Below are positions 50,371 through 60,725 of a stretch of 64,000 nt of DNA, in pieces; the first letter of the stretch is position 1, and every line of letters begins with the position of its first letter. The notes beneath the pieces were generated by a model. It saw only the letters and a program-made list of their open reading frames with translations. It was not told where the DNA came from and did no database searches. The position numbers and the translations under genes were made by a program. This stretch comes from Trametes villosa (lineage: Eukaryota > Basidiomycota > Agaricomycetes > Polyporales > Polyporaceae), in the NCBI GenBank assembly GCA_002964805.2, contig PUDQ02000016.1:124001-188000 (forward strand), given 5' to 3'.

Positions 50371-52114
50371 TCACGCCTTCGGCGCGCGGATGTACGTGCG
50401 GCGGTACTTGGCGTCGATGTTCTCGAGGTAGTACGCGCCGGGCCAGATGTTGTCGAGCGAGCCGGTGGGCGTGTACGAGCCCGCGTTGTGGTTCTTCTCG
50501 CGCAGCGCGAGCGCGTCGACGTACTCCTGGCACGGCACGACCTTCATGCTCTCCAGCCGGCGCACGAGGTCCATCTTCTCGCGGATCGCGCCCGTGTCGC
50601 CGCGGACCTTGATCGTGAAGAACGAGCTCGCGAGGCCGGAGCCGTACGCGAACATGCTGATGCGCTTCCCACGCAGCTCGGCCGGCGCGACGCTCGCGAG
50701 CAGCGACGCGAGCCCGCCGTAGAGCGACGCGGTGTACATGTTCCCGCAGCGGCGCGCGACGCGCATGCCCTGCTCGACCGTGCTCTCGAACTCGGCCTTC
50801 GCGAGCCCGATGAACGTCTTCTCGAGCGCCTTGTCCGTGAGCGACGCCTTGTACGGCTGCGCGAGCACGGCCTCGCGCCCGGGCACGTTCGCGTAGCGCG
50901 GCGCGTCGGGGTTCGCGAGGAAGTCGTTGTAGACGAGGCGCGCGTGCGCCTTCTGCACCATCTTCCCGTACGGCGAGTGGAAGACGGGGTAGTCGACGTC
51001 GGTGAGCGAGAACGCGGGGCCGGCGGCCTGCCCGGCGAGCTTCTTCGCCTTCGCGTGCTTGGCGCGGAACGCGGCATAGGACGCGTCAATCGCGGAGATG
51101 TACGCGGAGATCGAGAGCGGGCCGTCGACCTCGGGGTACTCCGAGTCGAGCTTGGGCTTGTAGAAGTCGTAGGAGTTCACCATGTGCGAGCCGTGGATCG
51201 CTGTGGGGACGTTTGGTTAGCTCGTGTGCGCGTGCAGGTGGGAAGTGGAGAGCGGGAATAGAAGGTCTGGACCGGGACGTCGGGGGATATAAGGCTGGCG
51301 TTTGATGCGGGATCGTTGATCGGTGGCTTTTGCTCTTTTCCGCAATGCCCGACTTTATCCCCCGAGATCACGACCGACCGGCCAGCGCACGAGATAAGAA
51401 TTAAGGGCAGAAGGACTCACGCTCAACAGCAAGCGGTGCGTTGGGACCGATGAGCATGGCGAAAGCACCGGCACCACCGGTCGGCCGTCCGCTACCCTCG
51501 GCGTAGATGGCGATGTCACCGCCGACGACGATCGCGTTCCGGCCGTCCCAGGACGAGGACTCGACCCAGTTGACGGCGTTGAAGAGCGCGGCGGTGGAGC
51601 CGTAGCAGGCGTTCTTGGAGTCGACACCCTCGATATCGGTGTTGCCGGCCTCAGCGAAGAAGTCCATGAGGTGGGTCTTGGTGGATTTTGACTTGTCGAT
51701 GATCGTCTCGGTACCGACGTCGATGCGGCCAATGGACTTGGGGTCGATCTCGAACTTCTCGATGAGGTTGATCACGGCTGGATGAAAATTGAGGGGCCGA
51801 GATTGGGTTGCGCGCGAAGGGGGACGTACCGGTGAGCGCGAAGGAGTTGATATCCTCGCGGTCGTCGCAGCAGGCCATGAACTTCTGGCCGAGGCCGATG
51901 GTGTACTTGCCCTTAGGCACATTGTCGAACTCCTCGAGCTCCTCCTCCGAGATGCACTGCAGAACGGTCAGGATGCGTGACATGGCACGTAGAACGCGAG
52001 AACACGCACGCGGCGGGGGAAGTACATCTCCATCGCGAGGATACCGACATCCTTGGGGCGCGCGGGGGCCTCGACGTCCTGGCTGGTGGAAGGGTTGTTG
52101 AGGGCGACGGTCAT
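50371..52114 (-). CDS. ERG13: Hydroxymethylglutaryl-CoA synthase (Erg13 type)
   Basis: Condenses acetoacetyl-CoA with acetyl-CoA to HMG-CoA, early in the mevalonate and ergosterol route, in the cytosol. Exons in gene order: 52114-52010, 51956-51830, 51777-51421 and 51200-50371, total 472 residues, normal for the family. The N-terminus has [13 protein letters not shown] spliced to [11 protein letters not shown], and [20 protein letters not shown]. The catalytic Cys lies in [18 protein letters not shown], where most relatives have NACYGGT. The catalytic-site His is in [37 protein letters not shown] and [13 protein letters not shown] complete the thiolase-like fold. The exon starting at 51200 joins as [18 protein letters not shown]. 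No mitochondrial signal. The third intron (220 nt) is the longest in the gene. Confidence 0.96.
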
Positions 52115-53666
52115 GGCTGCGGGCGCGTCGAGGGCGGTAGATTTTGGAATTGGAAAGATGGGAGTGGAGGAGGAGAAGGAGCGGGATGGGGGACGGCGGG
52201 GCGCCAGGGATGTTATATAGAAAAACGAGGATGAGACGAGGCTCGGGTATTATTTTGATTTGGGGGTCGTCGTACCACCGCCGTCCTCCTCCTCCGCTCA
52301 GCCCCGCCCTCTCATTGGCCCGCACCCCGCAGACGCCCGGGGACCATTGCGCGACCAGCCGTGGCTGTCTTGTCTCCTCCGCCCATCCCTCCCTCATCAC
52401 TCAATATCACCGACGCCCTCGGGCCTCTCTCTGCCCAGCGCGCACAATAGTCTGTCGCAGAGCAAACGTTCACGGGACGCGCTCTCCAAGCGCGGCCAGC
52501 GCACGCTCGTATCTCGCCCGTGTCTTGTACGTCCTCTTTACCTCTAGCGCAGCTCCTATCCACCATCCCCGTCTTGTCCTCGCGCCAGCCTGGGTTTGTG
52601 TGTTACGACACCGAGAAGCTAGCCAGCCTGGCACATCACGCCATGCTTGATTAATCGTGGATCGCGATCGCCTGCACGTACGCTCGTGCATTCTCTACGC
52701 CGGTCTTCTCGCACGCGCTCCGGCTGGCGCAACCCTCCCCGATTCCCTGAACTATGTCCGGACGCTCCGCGCACCCATTCTAGCTGTCTCTACCGTGGCT
52801 CACCGTCGCGGACCAACTTCCCGTTCTGCTCGGAACGCCACCGCACGACCGCGCGCCAGCCTGCGGCTTCATTTCCGGTGCACTGCACTCTGCGCACCAC
52901 CGGACCCGCCGGGCAAATTTGCACCACCTCCGACGTGTCCCAACCACCGACGCTCGACGATGAATGATGATGCACCGGTACGCCGTATTGTACTGTGCGT
53001 CGCTCCGTTCCGCGGTGTCCGCCGCGACAGGTACAGCAGCACCGTGCACGTCTAGCTTGAGCAGAGGCGGGGCTAGTGGCGCTCCGGCGGCGCGCGCGAT
53101 GGCCTCCTGGGGCTCTCGCCCGCGCCGCCATCAGCCCGGTTTTCTGTCTATTGGTGTTCTGTCCCCACGGCGCGCGTAAAGCTAGCACGGTCCTGGCATG
53201 GCAGGTTGGAACCAGACGGCGTCGGCGCACACAGAGGTCGCCTTGCACTCAGCTGGACGAGGCGACGACGGACTATGGTGCACCGACCGGCCACCAGCAC
53301 CGTTTCGACTTGCAGTTAGGGGACGATCATTGACAAGTCTGAGCACGGTGTTGCCTGGACTGGGGGTATACTGCCTGTCGTACATCTTGTTGTGACGACG
53401 CGTGCATTGCATCAAAATTACGCGCGTGCTCCTACGACCAGAGCTATCAACAGTCAATGAGTGGCACAATCGCGCTGCTAGTGCGCTTGCGCTGTGCGAC
53501 GTGTCGACAGATACGTTCTCCCACATACCGTGATCTTGTTCTTCACTTATCTATTATGCGAGTTCATTCATATAACGAGCCTTCCCACAGGTACAACTCG
53601 TTCCATGGAGAATGCATATACTTCTCGAGCTACGTGGGCTGTGCTGACGCGCGCGCAATGCGTCCT
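52115..53666. other. Intergenic, HMG-CoA synthase promoter side
   Basis: The first 200-300 bases beyond the HMG-CoA synthase ATG should hold its promoter; an ATTGG (CCAAT complement) lies at about 52314. The remainder shows short open frames without motifs. Confidence 0.4.
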
Positions 53667-55302
53667 TCAGCCAAGAACGAGCTTCACCTACGAATAACAT
53701 AGGTCAGGTGCTGAACAATATGCCAGCATGAACTTCGTGACGTACCCCATTCCAGGCTTCGTCTGCCTCTCTAGGAGCGGATACGGCGCATTGCAAGAGT
53801 GAGTATACGTACTGCTGTAACAGTCCGTCTGCCGTTGGCCCACCCCAACCAGACGGTCGCACGTTTTCACCGGCTTTGGTCACGGCGTCGCCGAGGGCTT
53901 TCCTGACAGCCTCCTCAGGTCTAATATCCCCAGTGAGCGCGATGGTCTTGAGGCTTTCCATCACTTTAGGTGCGGCGATAGAGCCTCTCGAGAGATGTAT
54001 GGTAGTAGGAATGCGGTCGATGGCTTGCTGCAGGGGCCATTTGACGGCCTGGCGACATTGATCGCAAAACTCCAGCAAGCGGTGGTACCGACGCGCAGGT
54101 GCGCCATCCATGACAGGTACGTATACGTCCTCGATTCCCAGCGCTTTCCTAGCTGCTTCCTTGGCCCACTCGGCGAGGCCACGATCCACTGCGACGAAGT
54201 AGGCTTCCAAAGGATACAGGGTGGCCGTCGCGTCCCATGCTGTGCGAGCCTTAGATGCGACGCGCGACATTCCGTACTTCTGCGAGGCGACCGCGACGTC
54301 AGCGAGCACGGCGGCATCGACAGGCAGGGCTTCTTCGTCCTCGTAGCATGCCCCGAGGAGCGCTGACACGACCCCAGGTTCCTCTTCAAACTCCAGGACG
54401 ATGGGTGCGGTTCCCGATGAGTCGTTCGTCCCGGCTGACGCTCGACACTCCGCAAGACGTGCCTTCAACGCCGGCGACTGAATTGATAGCACGGCCTGGT
54501 GGGCGGGAAATAGCACTTCCGCGCCATCCCGTGAAGACGCCCGACAGGTCACATCGATGGACGGCAAGTCTGTGGAGAACATCGCCGGCCCAGGCGGGCG
54601 CTGGGGGCGGGGGGACGCCAGTGAGGGGCTCAACAGAGCGAAGACGCCCTCCGCTACTGTCGACGGGTCCGTCGCCGTCAGGAACTGTTTGAGCCGGTAG
54701 TAGTCCCCTGCGGAGATGCCGGCCATGTCTCCTAGCTCGCCCATGAACGATAGAGCCGCCGTGTCGCTCTTGGTCCATGACGCTTTGAGCACCTTCGCCG
54801 CCTGGCGGGCAACGCTCTCGAGGCCCGTGCGGCATGCGGCGGCCCAGACCTCCAGAGCTTTCTTCGGCATAATCACGATGAGCCTCTCCGATATCATCTC
54901 CACGGGCAGCTCCATCTCGTACTTCGAGGCGGCGCGGAGGGCGGGCACTGCCGTCTGTGGGTCATCCATACGCGCCAGGTGCTTCGAGATGGGATATATG
55001 ATGCGCAGGAGCAGCTCGAGCGTCGCGCTATCCTCGGACACTGGTATGATGGGGGTCTTCCCCAGTCCCGCATCGGCGTGGGAAGCTGAGGAGGGCGATT
55101 TTGCGTCAGCCGGCTGGGGGAGGGTGAGCATGGTAGCGAAGAACGGGGATGCCTGAGCGAGGATTGGGGAGTGGACGCGGAAGTCGACGCCGTCTGCGGT
55201 ACGCAGTATGAGGTCCGCGGAGGGCTGATTGAAGGGGTACGGCGCTAAGGCGCATTGTGGTGAGTTGGGCGACGCTGAGGCTGGGGGTGGTGATTGGGAC
55301 AT
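53667..55302 (-). CDS. BTB/POZ two-unit protein, copy 5
   Basis: Intact member of the second subgroup of the local BTB family. The main exon runs 55302-53746 from MSQSPPPASASP. A proposed short last exon at 53687-53667 adds VKLVLG; unspliced, the frame ends at 53704. Total 525 residues. Unit 1 at about 28-150 (PSADLILRTADGVDFRVHSP; LLLRIIYPISKHL), helix block EVWAAACRTGLESVARQAAK, unit 2 at about 245-360 (SIDVTCRASSRDGAEVLFPA; LLGACYEDEEALPVD), then LEAYFVAVDRGLAEWAKEAA. It lacks the CxxC tail of the + strand copies and instead has a helical end with AVTKAGENV and LLQCAVSAPREADEAWN. In-frame ATGs further upstream (from 55449) are possible starts. Nearest relative in the window is copy 6. Confidence 0.83.
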
Positions 55303-55774
55303 CGTGCGGGACGCAGATGGTCGAGAGGTGGAGAGCAGTTGGGGCAGTAGGAGACGGTAAGGGCACGCTTGCGAAGTGGATGCGTGTTTTGCTTGCGTCT
55401 TCCTGCCTCGGTGTTCAACGTTCACGGCCGGGGTGCTGCGGTAAGCCATGAGGCCTGCGACACTGGACTTCCATGCCAATTGACTCAGCAGCGAGCTTTA
55501 CGGCAACGACCCGACGTTGCGCATCACATAGACCAAGTATTCGCACGTTGGGATACGAATGCAGAAGCGCGTGTCTCGTTACTGCATGGGATGATGTGCA
55601 AGTATGTGCTATAGCTTCGCCGCCGCGGAAGATAGGAGTGCTACCAAGGGCCCTTCATCTATATACGTCGTCGCCGTAACATATTGGCGGAATACACCTA
55701 CAATAGTCTCAGTGCCTGGTCAGCCTATCACTAGACAGGCCTCAGTCCGGTCGAACGTGAGGCATACCCATCAT
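55303..55774. other. Upstream region of BTB copy 5
   Basis: 473 bases between the BTB copy 5 start and the target-site duplication of the retrotransposon. The retrotransposon therefore sits about 470 bases upstream of this gene and could affect its expression. Confidence 0.4.
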
Positions 55775-55779
55775 GCATA

Positions 55780-56085
55780 TGTAAGGGCCCGATGGCGACC
55801 AGAGGAGCGTAGGCGTGAGACGAGAGCGAGCCGCAAGACCAGAGGGGGGCAAAGAAGGTGTTGGTTCGGCGGGGAGCCCGAATGACTCCCCCGAGGGCTA
55901 AATACAAGCAAGGACGATCGACAAGATACGGGCGCCGGGAGACTGACGTGTGGCGCGGGGGCCTGGATACATGAGCTGGGCAGTACGAACGTCGGGGCGG
56001 GTGTTCAGTAGAGGAGAGGACGAAAACGGTAGGTAAGATCTAATCTATGAGTGGCCGTGATAGGTAACGCCATGCGGCTGTTACA
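55780..56085 (-). repeat. 3' LTR of the Ty3/gypsy element
   Basis: 306 bp. In element orientation it begins TGTAACAGCC and ends CCTTACA, the TG...CA ends expected of an LTR. By eye it shows no difference from the copy at 62006-62311. Confidence 0.95.
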
Positions 56086-56098
56086 CTACCTCCTCCTC
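56086..56098 (-). other. Polypurine tract of the retrotransposon
   Basis: On the minus strand GAGGAGGAGGTAG directly abuts the 3' LTR, the position and composition of a plus-strand DNA primer site. Confidence 0.75.
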
Positions 56099-56210
56099 AA
56101 GGGAGTTGTGCGACGCTGGCGAGCACGACCCCTAGCGTATAGGCAGTCAATGCTCGGGCGTGCGTCCTGCGTCGGAGCAAGTGCGACCCCGGCCAACAGC
56201 CATCCGGGCA

Positions 56211-59200
56211 TCACGCATCACGACGAGGGGGCGGCCGGGAGACACGTCCGGAACGGAGCGTAGTCTGCACCGGAGGCGTGTAGTCAGCGCGAGGGTTCGC
56301 GTGAACGGGCGGCGGCGATGGAGCGCGAGGACGAGCGGGAGGGACGGCGGCGGCGGGTGGAGCGGAGGACGCGACGGGAGGCGAAGCGGAGGACGTGACG
56401 GCGGGCGACGGCGGGACCTGTAGAGCAGAAGGAGAAGAGGGTGAGTGCGCATCGGACACTTCGTCGGACGTAGTACGAGCGGTAGCGTATAGTACGGAGT
56501 CTGGGGGACGAGGAGCGCGTGGGTGACGGCGGTGGAATCTATCGAGGAGTTCGTTGGAGGTAGTAGGTATGTCTGAGAGAGGAAGCCAAGAGTCGTCGTC
56601 TTCGGATAGACCGTGCCAGCGTACAAGGTACTCGTAACGTTGACCAGTCTTCCGAGCGTCGAGAATAGTCTGTATAACGAGCGGTACGTGAGTGTCATCA
56701 GCGAGACCGAAAGGAGTAGGTGAAGCGTGGGCGTGGAAGTCTGAAGGATCGTGGTATGGCTCAAGGAGCGAGACGTGGAATACGGGGTGTAGACGTGAGA
56801 GATAGGGAGGAAGGCGTAGCTGGTACGTGACGTCGGAGAGAGCGCGCTCGACCGGGAACGGGCCGAGACGACGATGGTCGAGCTTGTCCGACGGACGAGT
56901 CGTCTTGATGTTGCGACGGAGCAGCCACACGAGCTGGTCGCGCTGGAACGCGGGCGCGTCGGAGACGCGCTGGTTGTAATAGCGCGTCTGATGTGCCTGC
57001 GCTTGACGCAACTCGGTGCGAAGCTCGTTGTGTACGCGCTCGAGGCGAACGGCGAGGTCGGCGGCGGCGGGGACGAGGACGGGATCGGTGAGGCGAGGGG
57101 AGAAGACAGGATGGAAGCCGAAGTTGGCGTAGAACGGGGTCTGCTTCGTCGAGGTGTTTACGTGGTTGTTGAAGGCGAACTCGGCGAGTGGGAGGTAGTC
57201 GACCCAGTCGTCTTGTTGGTACGAGACGTACGCGCGGAGGTACGCTTCCAGCGTCTGGTTCGTGCGTTCCGTGAGCCCGTCCGTCTGAGGGTGATACGCC
57301 GTGGAGTGCTTGAGTTCGACTTGGAGCAGCCGCGTGAGTTCTACCCAGAACTGGGAGACAAACATCGAGCCGCGGTCGGAGACGATGGAGTCGGGAAGGC
57401 CGTGGTAGCGGAAGATGCGATCGAGGAACAGCCAGGCGAGGTCTTTCGCACTAGCCGCTTCGTTGCAGGGAATGAAATGCGCGTATCGTGTTAAACGATC
57501 GCACACGACCCAGATCGAGTCGTACCCATGCGACGAAGGGAGCTTTACGATGTGGTCCATCGTGATGCCCTTCCAAGGACGATCGGGGATGTCGAGGGGG
57601 TGGAGTAGCCCGAAGGGCTTGTGACGAGGAGTTTTGATCCTACCGCAGACGTCGCAAGCGCGGACGTAGCTACGAACGTAGGTCGCCATTCCTGGCCACG
57701 AGAAGTCGGCGCGCAGCTTTGCGAGCGTGCGCACACGACCGGCGTGTCCACCTGTAGGGGTGTCGTGACGAGACGCAACGATATCAGCGCGTAGGGAACG
57801 AGGAACGTAAAGAAGACCATCGTGATAGACGAGGGCACCGTCGACAACAAAGCTCTTGCTGCCTTGTGCGACGGCGGTGCGCCACTCGTTGTCTTCGCGA
57901 AGCGCGGACTTGTAGCGCTCGAGGAAGTCCGAGTTGTCGACGGTGAGCGTCGTGAGCGCGGCGAGGTGAGCGTTTGCCGACTCCGCGCGTGCCGAGATCG
58001 CGGCGACGCGAACTGCGGACGGAGCGTCTTGAGGAACGTCAGAGGGCGCAAAAATCTTCTGTGTGTGCTGAGGCGTCAATAGGACTTTACGGTTGACCTG
58101 GAGGACGTCATCCCCCTCTCGAGGCGCGAAGTCCGCACGCCTCGAGGGCGCGTCCGCGGGGTTCTTAATCCCGGGCGCGTAGTCGAGAACGAAATTGAAT
58201 TCTGAAAGAAAGGACGACCACCGCGCTTGACGGCGGTTAAGAACTCTCGAAGACATAAAGTATTCAAGGTTCTTATGGTCGGAGATGACCGAAACGGGGT
58301 GGGACGTACCTATAAGCCACGCCCGCATGTCACGAAAGGACTCGACGATGGCGAGCAACTCCTTGTCGTAGATCTCATAGTTGATCTCGGCGGGCGTGAG
58401 CTTGCGTGAGAAGTAGCCGACAGGGTGGAGCAGACTGTCGGGGTCCGGCTGGTGGAGCACTCCTGCGATCGCAAAGTCGGAGGCGTCAGTAGCGAGGGTG
58501 CATGGAAGGGAGGGGTCGTAATGGCGAAGGAGTGGTGAGGACGTGAAGGCACGCTTCAGCGTCGCAAACGCGTCAGCGGCCGCGTCCGTGAACGAGAAAG
58601 GGGTATCGCGCGCCACCTTGCGAGTGAGCGCGTTCAACGGCGCGCAAATGCGCGCGTAGCCGTCAATAAACCGGCGATAGAAGTTGGTGAAACCGAGAAA
58701 TGACTGCACATCGCGAACGGACCGTGGAACGGGCCAGTCCGCGATGGGCTCGAGCTTGCGTGGGTGCATGCGAACGCCGTCAGCGCCGAGTAGAAACCCA
58801 AGGTATTCAACCTCTGCGCGGTCGAATTCGCATTTCTTAGCGTTCGCGAAGAGACCGGCAGCGCGCAGGCGCTCGAGCACGAGTCGGACATGGTCGTTGT
58901 GCTCCTCCTGTGTGCGGGAGAAAATGAGAATATCGTCAATGTAGACGACACAAACCACATCGAGCAAGTCCCGAAGGACGTGCTGGATGAATCCCTGAAA
59001 AACACCGGGAGCGTTAGTGAGACCAAACGGCATAACGGTATACTCGAAAAGTCCGAGATGGGTGCGGAAAGCCGTCTTCCACTCGTCGCCCTCGCGGATG
59101 CGAATGAGATTGAAGGCGCTCTTCAGGTCGATGACCGAAAAGACCTTACAACCCTGGACGCGGTCGAGGATGTCGTCGACGAGGGGGAGTGGGTAGGAGT

Positions 59201-60617
59201 TCTTCTTGGTGATCGCATTGAGGCCGCGATAGTCGACGCAGAGTCGCAGGTCGCCAGTCTTCTTCTTGACGAACAGGACCGGTGACGCAGCAGGAGACGT
59301 CGATCGACGGATAAACCCCTTGCGGAGCTCATCCTCGACGTAGTCGAAGAGGACCTTGCGCTCCTCCTGCGAGAGGTGGTAGAGCGGACCCTTCGGCGGC
59401 GACTTGCCCTCCTCGAGTTCGATCTTCATATCGAACTCGGGCCGGTGAGGCGGCAAACGCTCGACCTCGACCGGCGAGAAGACGGACGCGAAGTCACGGT
59501 ACTTCTCGGGGATGTGTGCGGTGTAGTCGGCGGCGGCGGGGTCAGGTTCGGGAGGCGGCGGTACGGAGGGAGGCGCAGAGGGGGCGGAAGACATGGCGGC
59601 GAGCGTGTAGCCTGCCGTACCACGTTCGTGATACCAGAGGACGCCGATGGGGAGGCCAGCAGTCTCTGAGGCGAAGCGAGAGGCGGAGACGGTTGAAATG
59701 TTGATGCGTGACGGGGGAGAGTCGGTATGACCTGAGCCATTGCCGGGCTCGAGAGACGCAGACGAAGCCAGGACGGAAGCGGTGTCGGTTTGACCTGAGC
59801 CAATGCCGGACGCGAGAGACGTAGACGTGAACGAAGAGGGTGGTAATGCCGTGTTGGGGGTGCGGGGCGCAGTTTGACCGAGGCCAATGCTGCAAGCCGT
59901 GCGAAGCGAGAACGGCGGAGTCGTGGGTCGTGGTGCATGCCATGGAATAGTGGTGGTGCTCGAGAACGAAGGCGCCAAAGGCGAGAGCGGACGGGGCGGT
60001 TGATCAGACCGCGAACCGTCGTTCGGTTGCTCCGCTGGCGTGTCCTTCATCGAGGCAAGCCGGGCCGCGTCGCGGAGAGCAGAACGCGCCGCGGTAATGA
60101 ACTGCAAAGGAGACGTGAGGGTAGGCGCGGGCGAAATGCCCGTGCGACGTAAGGAGACGGGCTGGCGGGACGAAGCACCGCAGCACGACAGCGAAAGCTG
60201 CCGGCGTGCCCAGTCTATCGAGGGGTTGTGGCGTGAAAGCCAATCCGCGCCGAGAATGACGGGATATGCCACCGAAACGATGTTCAGTGCGAGATTTTCG
60301 TGGTGTTCGTGGACGCGGAGACTGGTGACCACATCGTGGGTTACAAAACCCGACGCGATGGGCCTGTCGTCGACCGCGGTAATGGGTATTGGCGTGTCCT
60401 TAAGACGACGCGGGAGACCGTGCCGGTTGGCGAAAACGAGAGATATACAAGAATTCGTTGCGCCGCTGTCAATCAGCGCGTACGTGTTTATGGGTTTTCT
60501 GTTAGGGAAATGTAGGGAGACAGAGACGAAGAAATGGTCGGGAGAACATGGATCGGAATGGACATGAGAGGAAAGACGGAATTTTGGAGCACCAGCAGGC
60601 GGTTTGGGAACCCACAC
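56211..60617 (-). CDS. Pol polyprotein of Ty3/gypsy chromovirus retrotransposon
   Basis: 1468 codons open from GTG at 60617, but the frame stays open upstream to the end of gag, so it is probably made as a gag-pol fusion by -1 frameshifting. Order: aspartic protease at about 47 (ALIDSGATNSCIS); reverse transcriptase at about 420-600 with YIDDILIFS; RNase H at about 710 (TDASDFAIAGVLHQ); integrase zinc finger at about 948-992 (His-His ending CDVC); integrase core D, D, E at about 1022 (MDHI), 1084 (SDRGSMF) and 1115 (TERTNQ); chromodomain at about 1320-1355 (YEYLVRWHGLSEDDDSWLPL), which directs integration to marked chromatin in such elements. The tail is Pro/Ala-rich. All catalytic residues seen are present. 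Confidence 0.95.
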   Translation of the reverse strand: MWVPKPPAGAPKFRLSSHVHSDPCSPDHFFVSVSLHFPNRKPINTYALIDSGATNSCISLVFANRHGLPRRLKDTPIPITAVDDRPIASGFVTHDVVTSLRVHEHHENLALNIVSVAYPVILGADWLSRHNPSIDWARRQLSLSCCGASSRQPVSLRRTGISPAPTLTSPLQFITAARSALRDAARLASMKDTPAEQPNDGSRSDQPPRPLSPLAPSFSSTTTIPWHAPRPTTPPFSLRTACSIGLGQTAPRTPNTALPPSSFTSTSLASGIGSGQTDTASVLASSASLEPGNGSGHTDSPPSRINISTVSASRFASETAGLPIGVLWYHERGTAGYTLAAMSSAPSAPPSVPPPPEPDPAAADYTAHIPEKYRDFASVFSPVEVERLPPHRPEFDMKIELEEGKSPPKGPLYHLSQEERKVLFDYVEDELRKGFIRRSTSPAASPVLFVKKKTGDLRLCVDYRGLNAITKKNSYPLPLVDDILDRVQGCKVFSVIDLKSAFNLIRIREGDEWKTAFRTHLGLFEYTVMPFGLTNAPGVFQGFIQHVLRDLLDVVCVVYIDDILIFSRTQEEHNDHVRLVLERLRAAGLFANAKKCEFDRAEVEYLGFLLGADGVRMHPRKLEPIADWPVPRSVRDVQSFLGFTNFYRRFIDGYARICAPLNALTRKVARDTPFSFTDAAADAFATLKRAFTSSPLLRHYDPSLPCTLATDASDFAIAGVLHQPDPDSLLHPVGYFSRKLTPAEINYEIYDKELLAIVESFRDMRAWLIGTSHPVSVISDHKNLEYFMSSRVLNRRQARWSSFLSEFNFVLDYAPGIKNPADAPSRRADFAPREGDDVLQVNRKVLLTPQHTQKIFAPSDVPQDAPSAVRVAAISARAESANAHLAALTTLTVDNSDFLERYKSALREDNEWRTAVAQGSKSFVVDGALVYHDGLLYVPRSLRADIVASRHDTPTGGHAGRVRTLAKLRADFSWPGMATYVRSYVRACDVCGRIKTPRHKPFGLLHPLDIPDRPWKGITMDHIVKLPSSHGYDSIWVVCDRLTRYAHFIPCNEAASAKDLAWLFLDRIFRYHGLPDSIVSDRGSMFVSQFWVELTRLLQVELKHSTAYHPQTDGLTERTNQTLEAYLRAYVSYQQDDWVDYLPLAEFAFNNHVNTSTKQTPFYANFGFHPVFSPRLTDPVLVPAAADLAVRLERVHNELRTELRQAQAHQTRYYNQRVSDAPAFQRDQLVWLLRRNIKTTRPSDKLDHRRLGPFPVERALSDVTYQLRLPPYLSRLHPVFHVSLLEPYHDPSDFHAHASPTPFGLADDTHVPLVIQTILDARKTGQRYEYLVRWHGLSEDDDSWLPLSDIPTTSNELLDRFHRRHPRAPRPPDSVLYATARTTSDEVSDAHSPSSPSALQVPPSPAVTSSASPPVASSAPPAAAVPPARPRAPSPPPVHANPRADYTPPVQTTLRSGRVSRPPPRRDA

Positions 60618-60679
60618 GCCGTTATCCTGACGTACGTGCGAGCCAGCCGCCGACGAGGGTGCCTGAGTCCCATGAGTCG

Positions 60680-60725
60680 CCGGGAGGGCTGGGACGGTAG
60701 GCCGTCTCCCGGTTAGGCTTTTCCC
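60680..60725 (-). promoter_or_regulatory. -1 ribosomal frameshift signal at the gag/pol junction
   Basis: On the minus strand the heptamer G GGA AAA (60725-60719, in gag frame) fits the X XXY YYZ slip rule. It is followed by a 6-nt spacer holding the gag stop (60715-60713) and then a predicted nested hairpin. The outer 7-bp stem pairs CCGGGAG (60712-60706) with CTCCCGG (60686-60680); the inner 4-bp stem pairs ACGG (60705-60702) with CCGT (60697-60694). Pol lies in the -1 frame relative to gag and is open across this point. Confidence 0.7.

Noticed and set aside
50221..51261. Plus-strand 346-codon Arg/Val-rich frame
   Set aside because: Antisense of the large HMG-CoA synthase exon.
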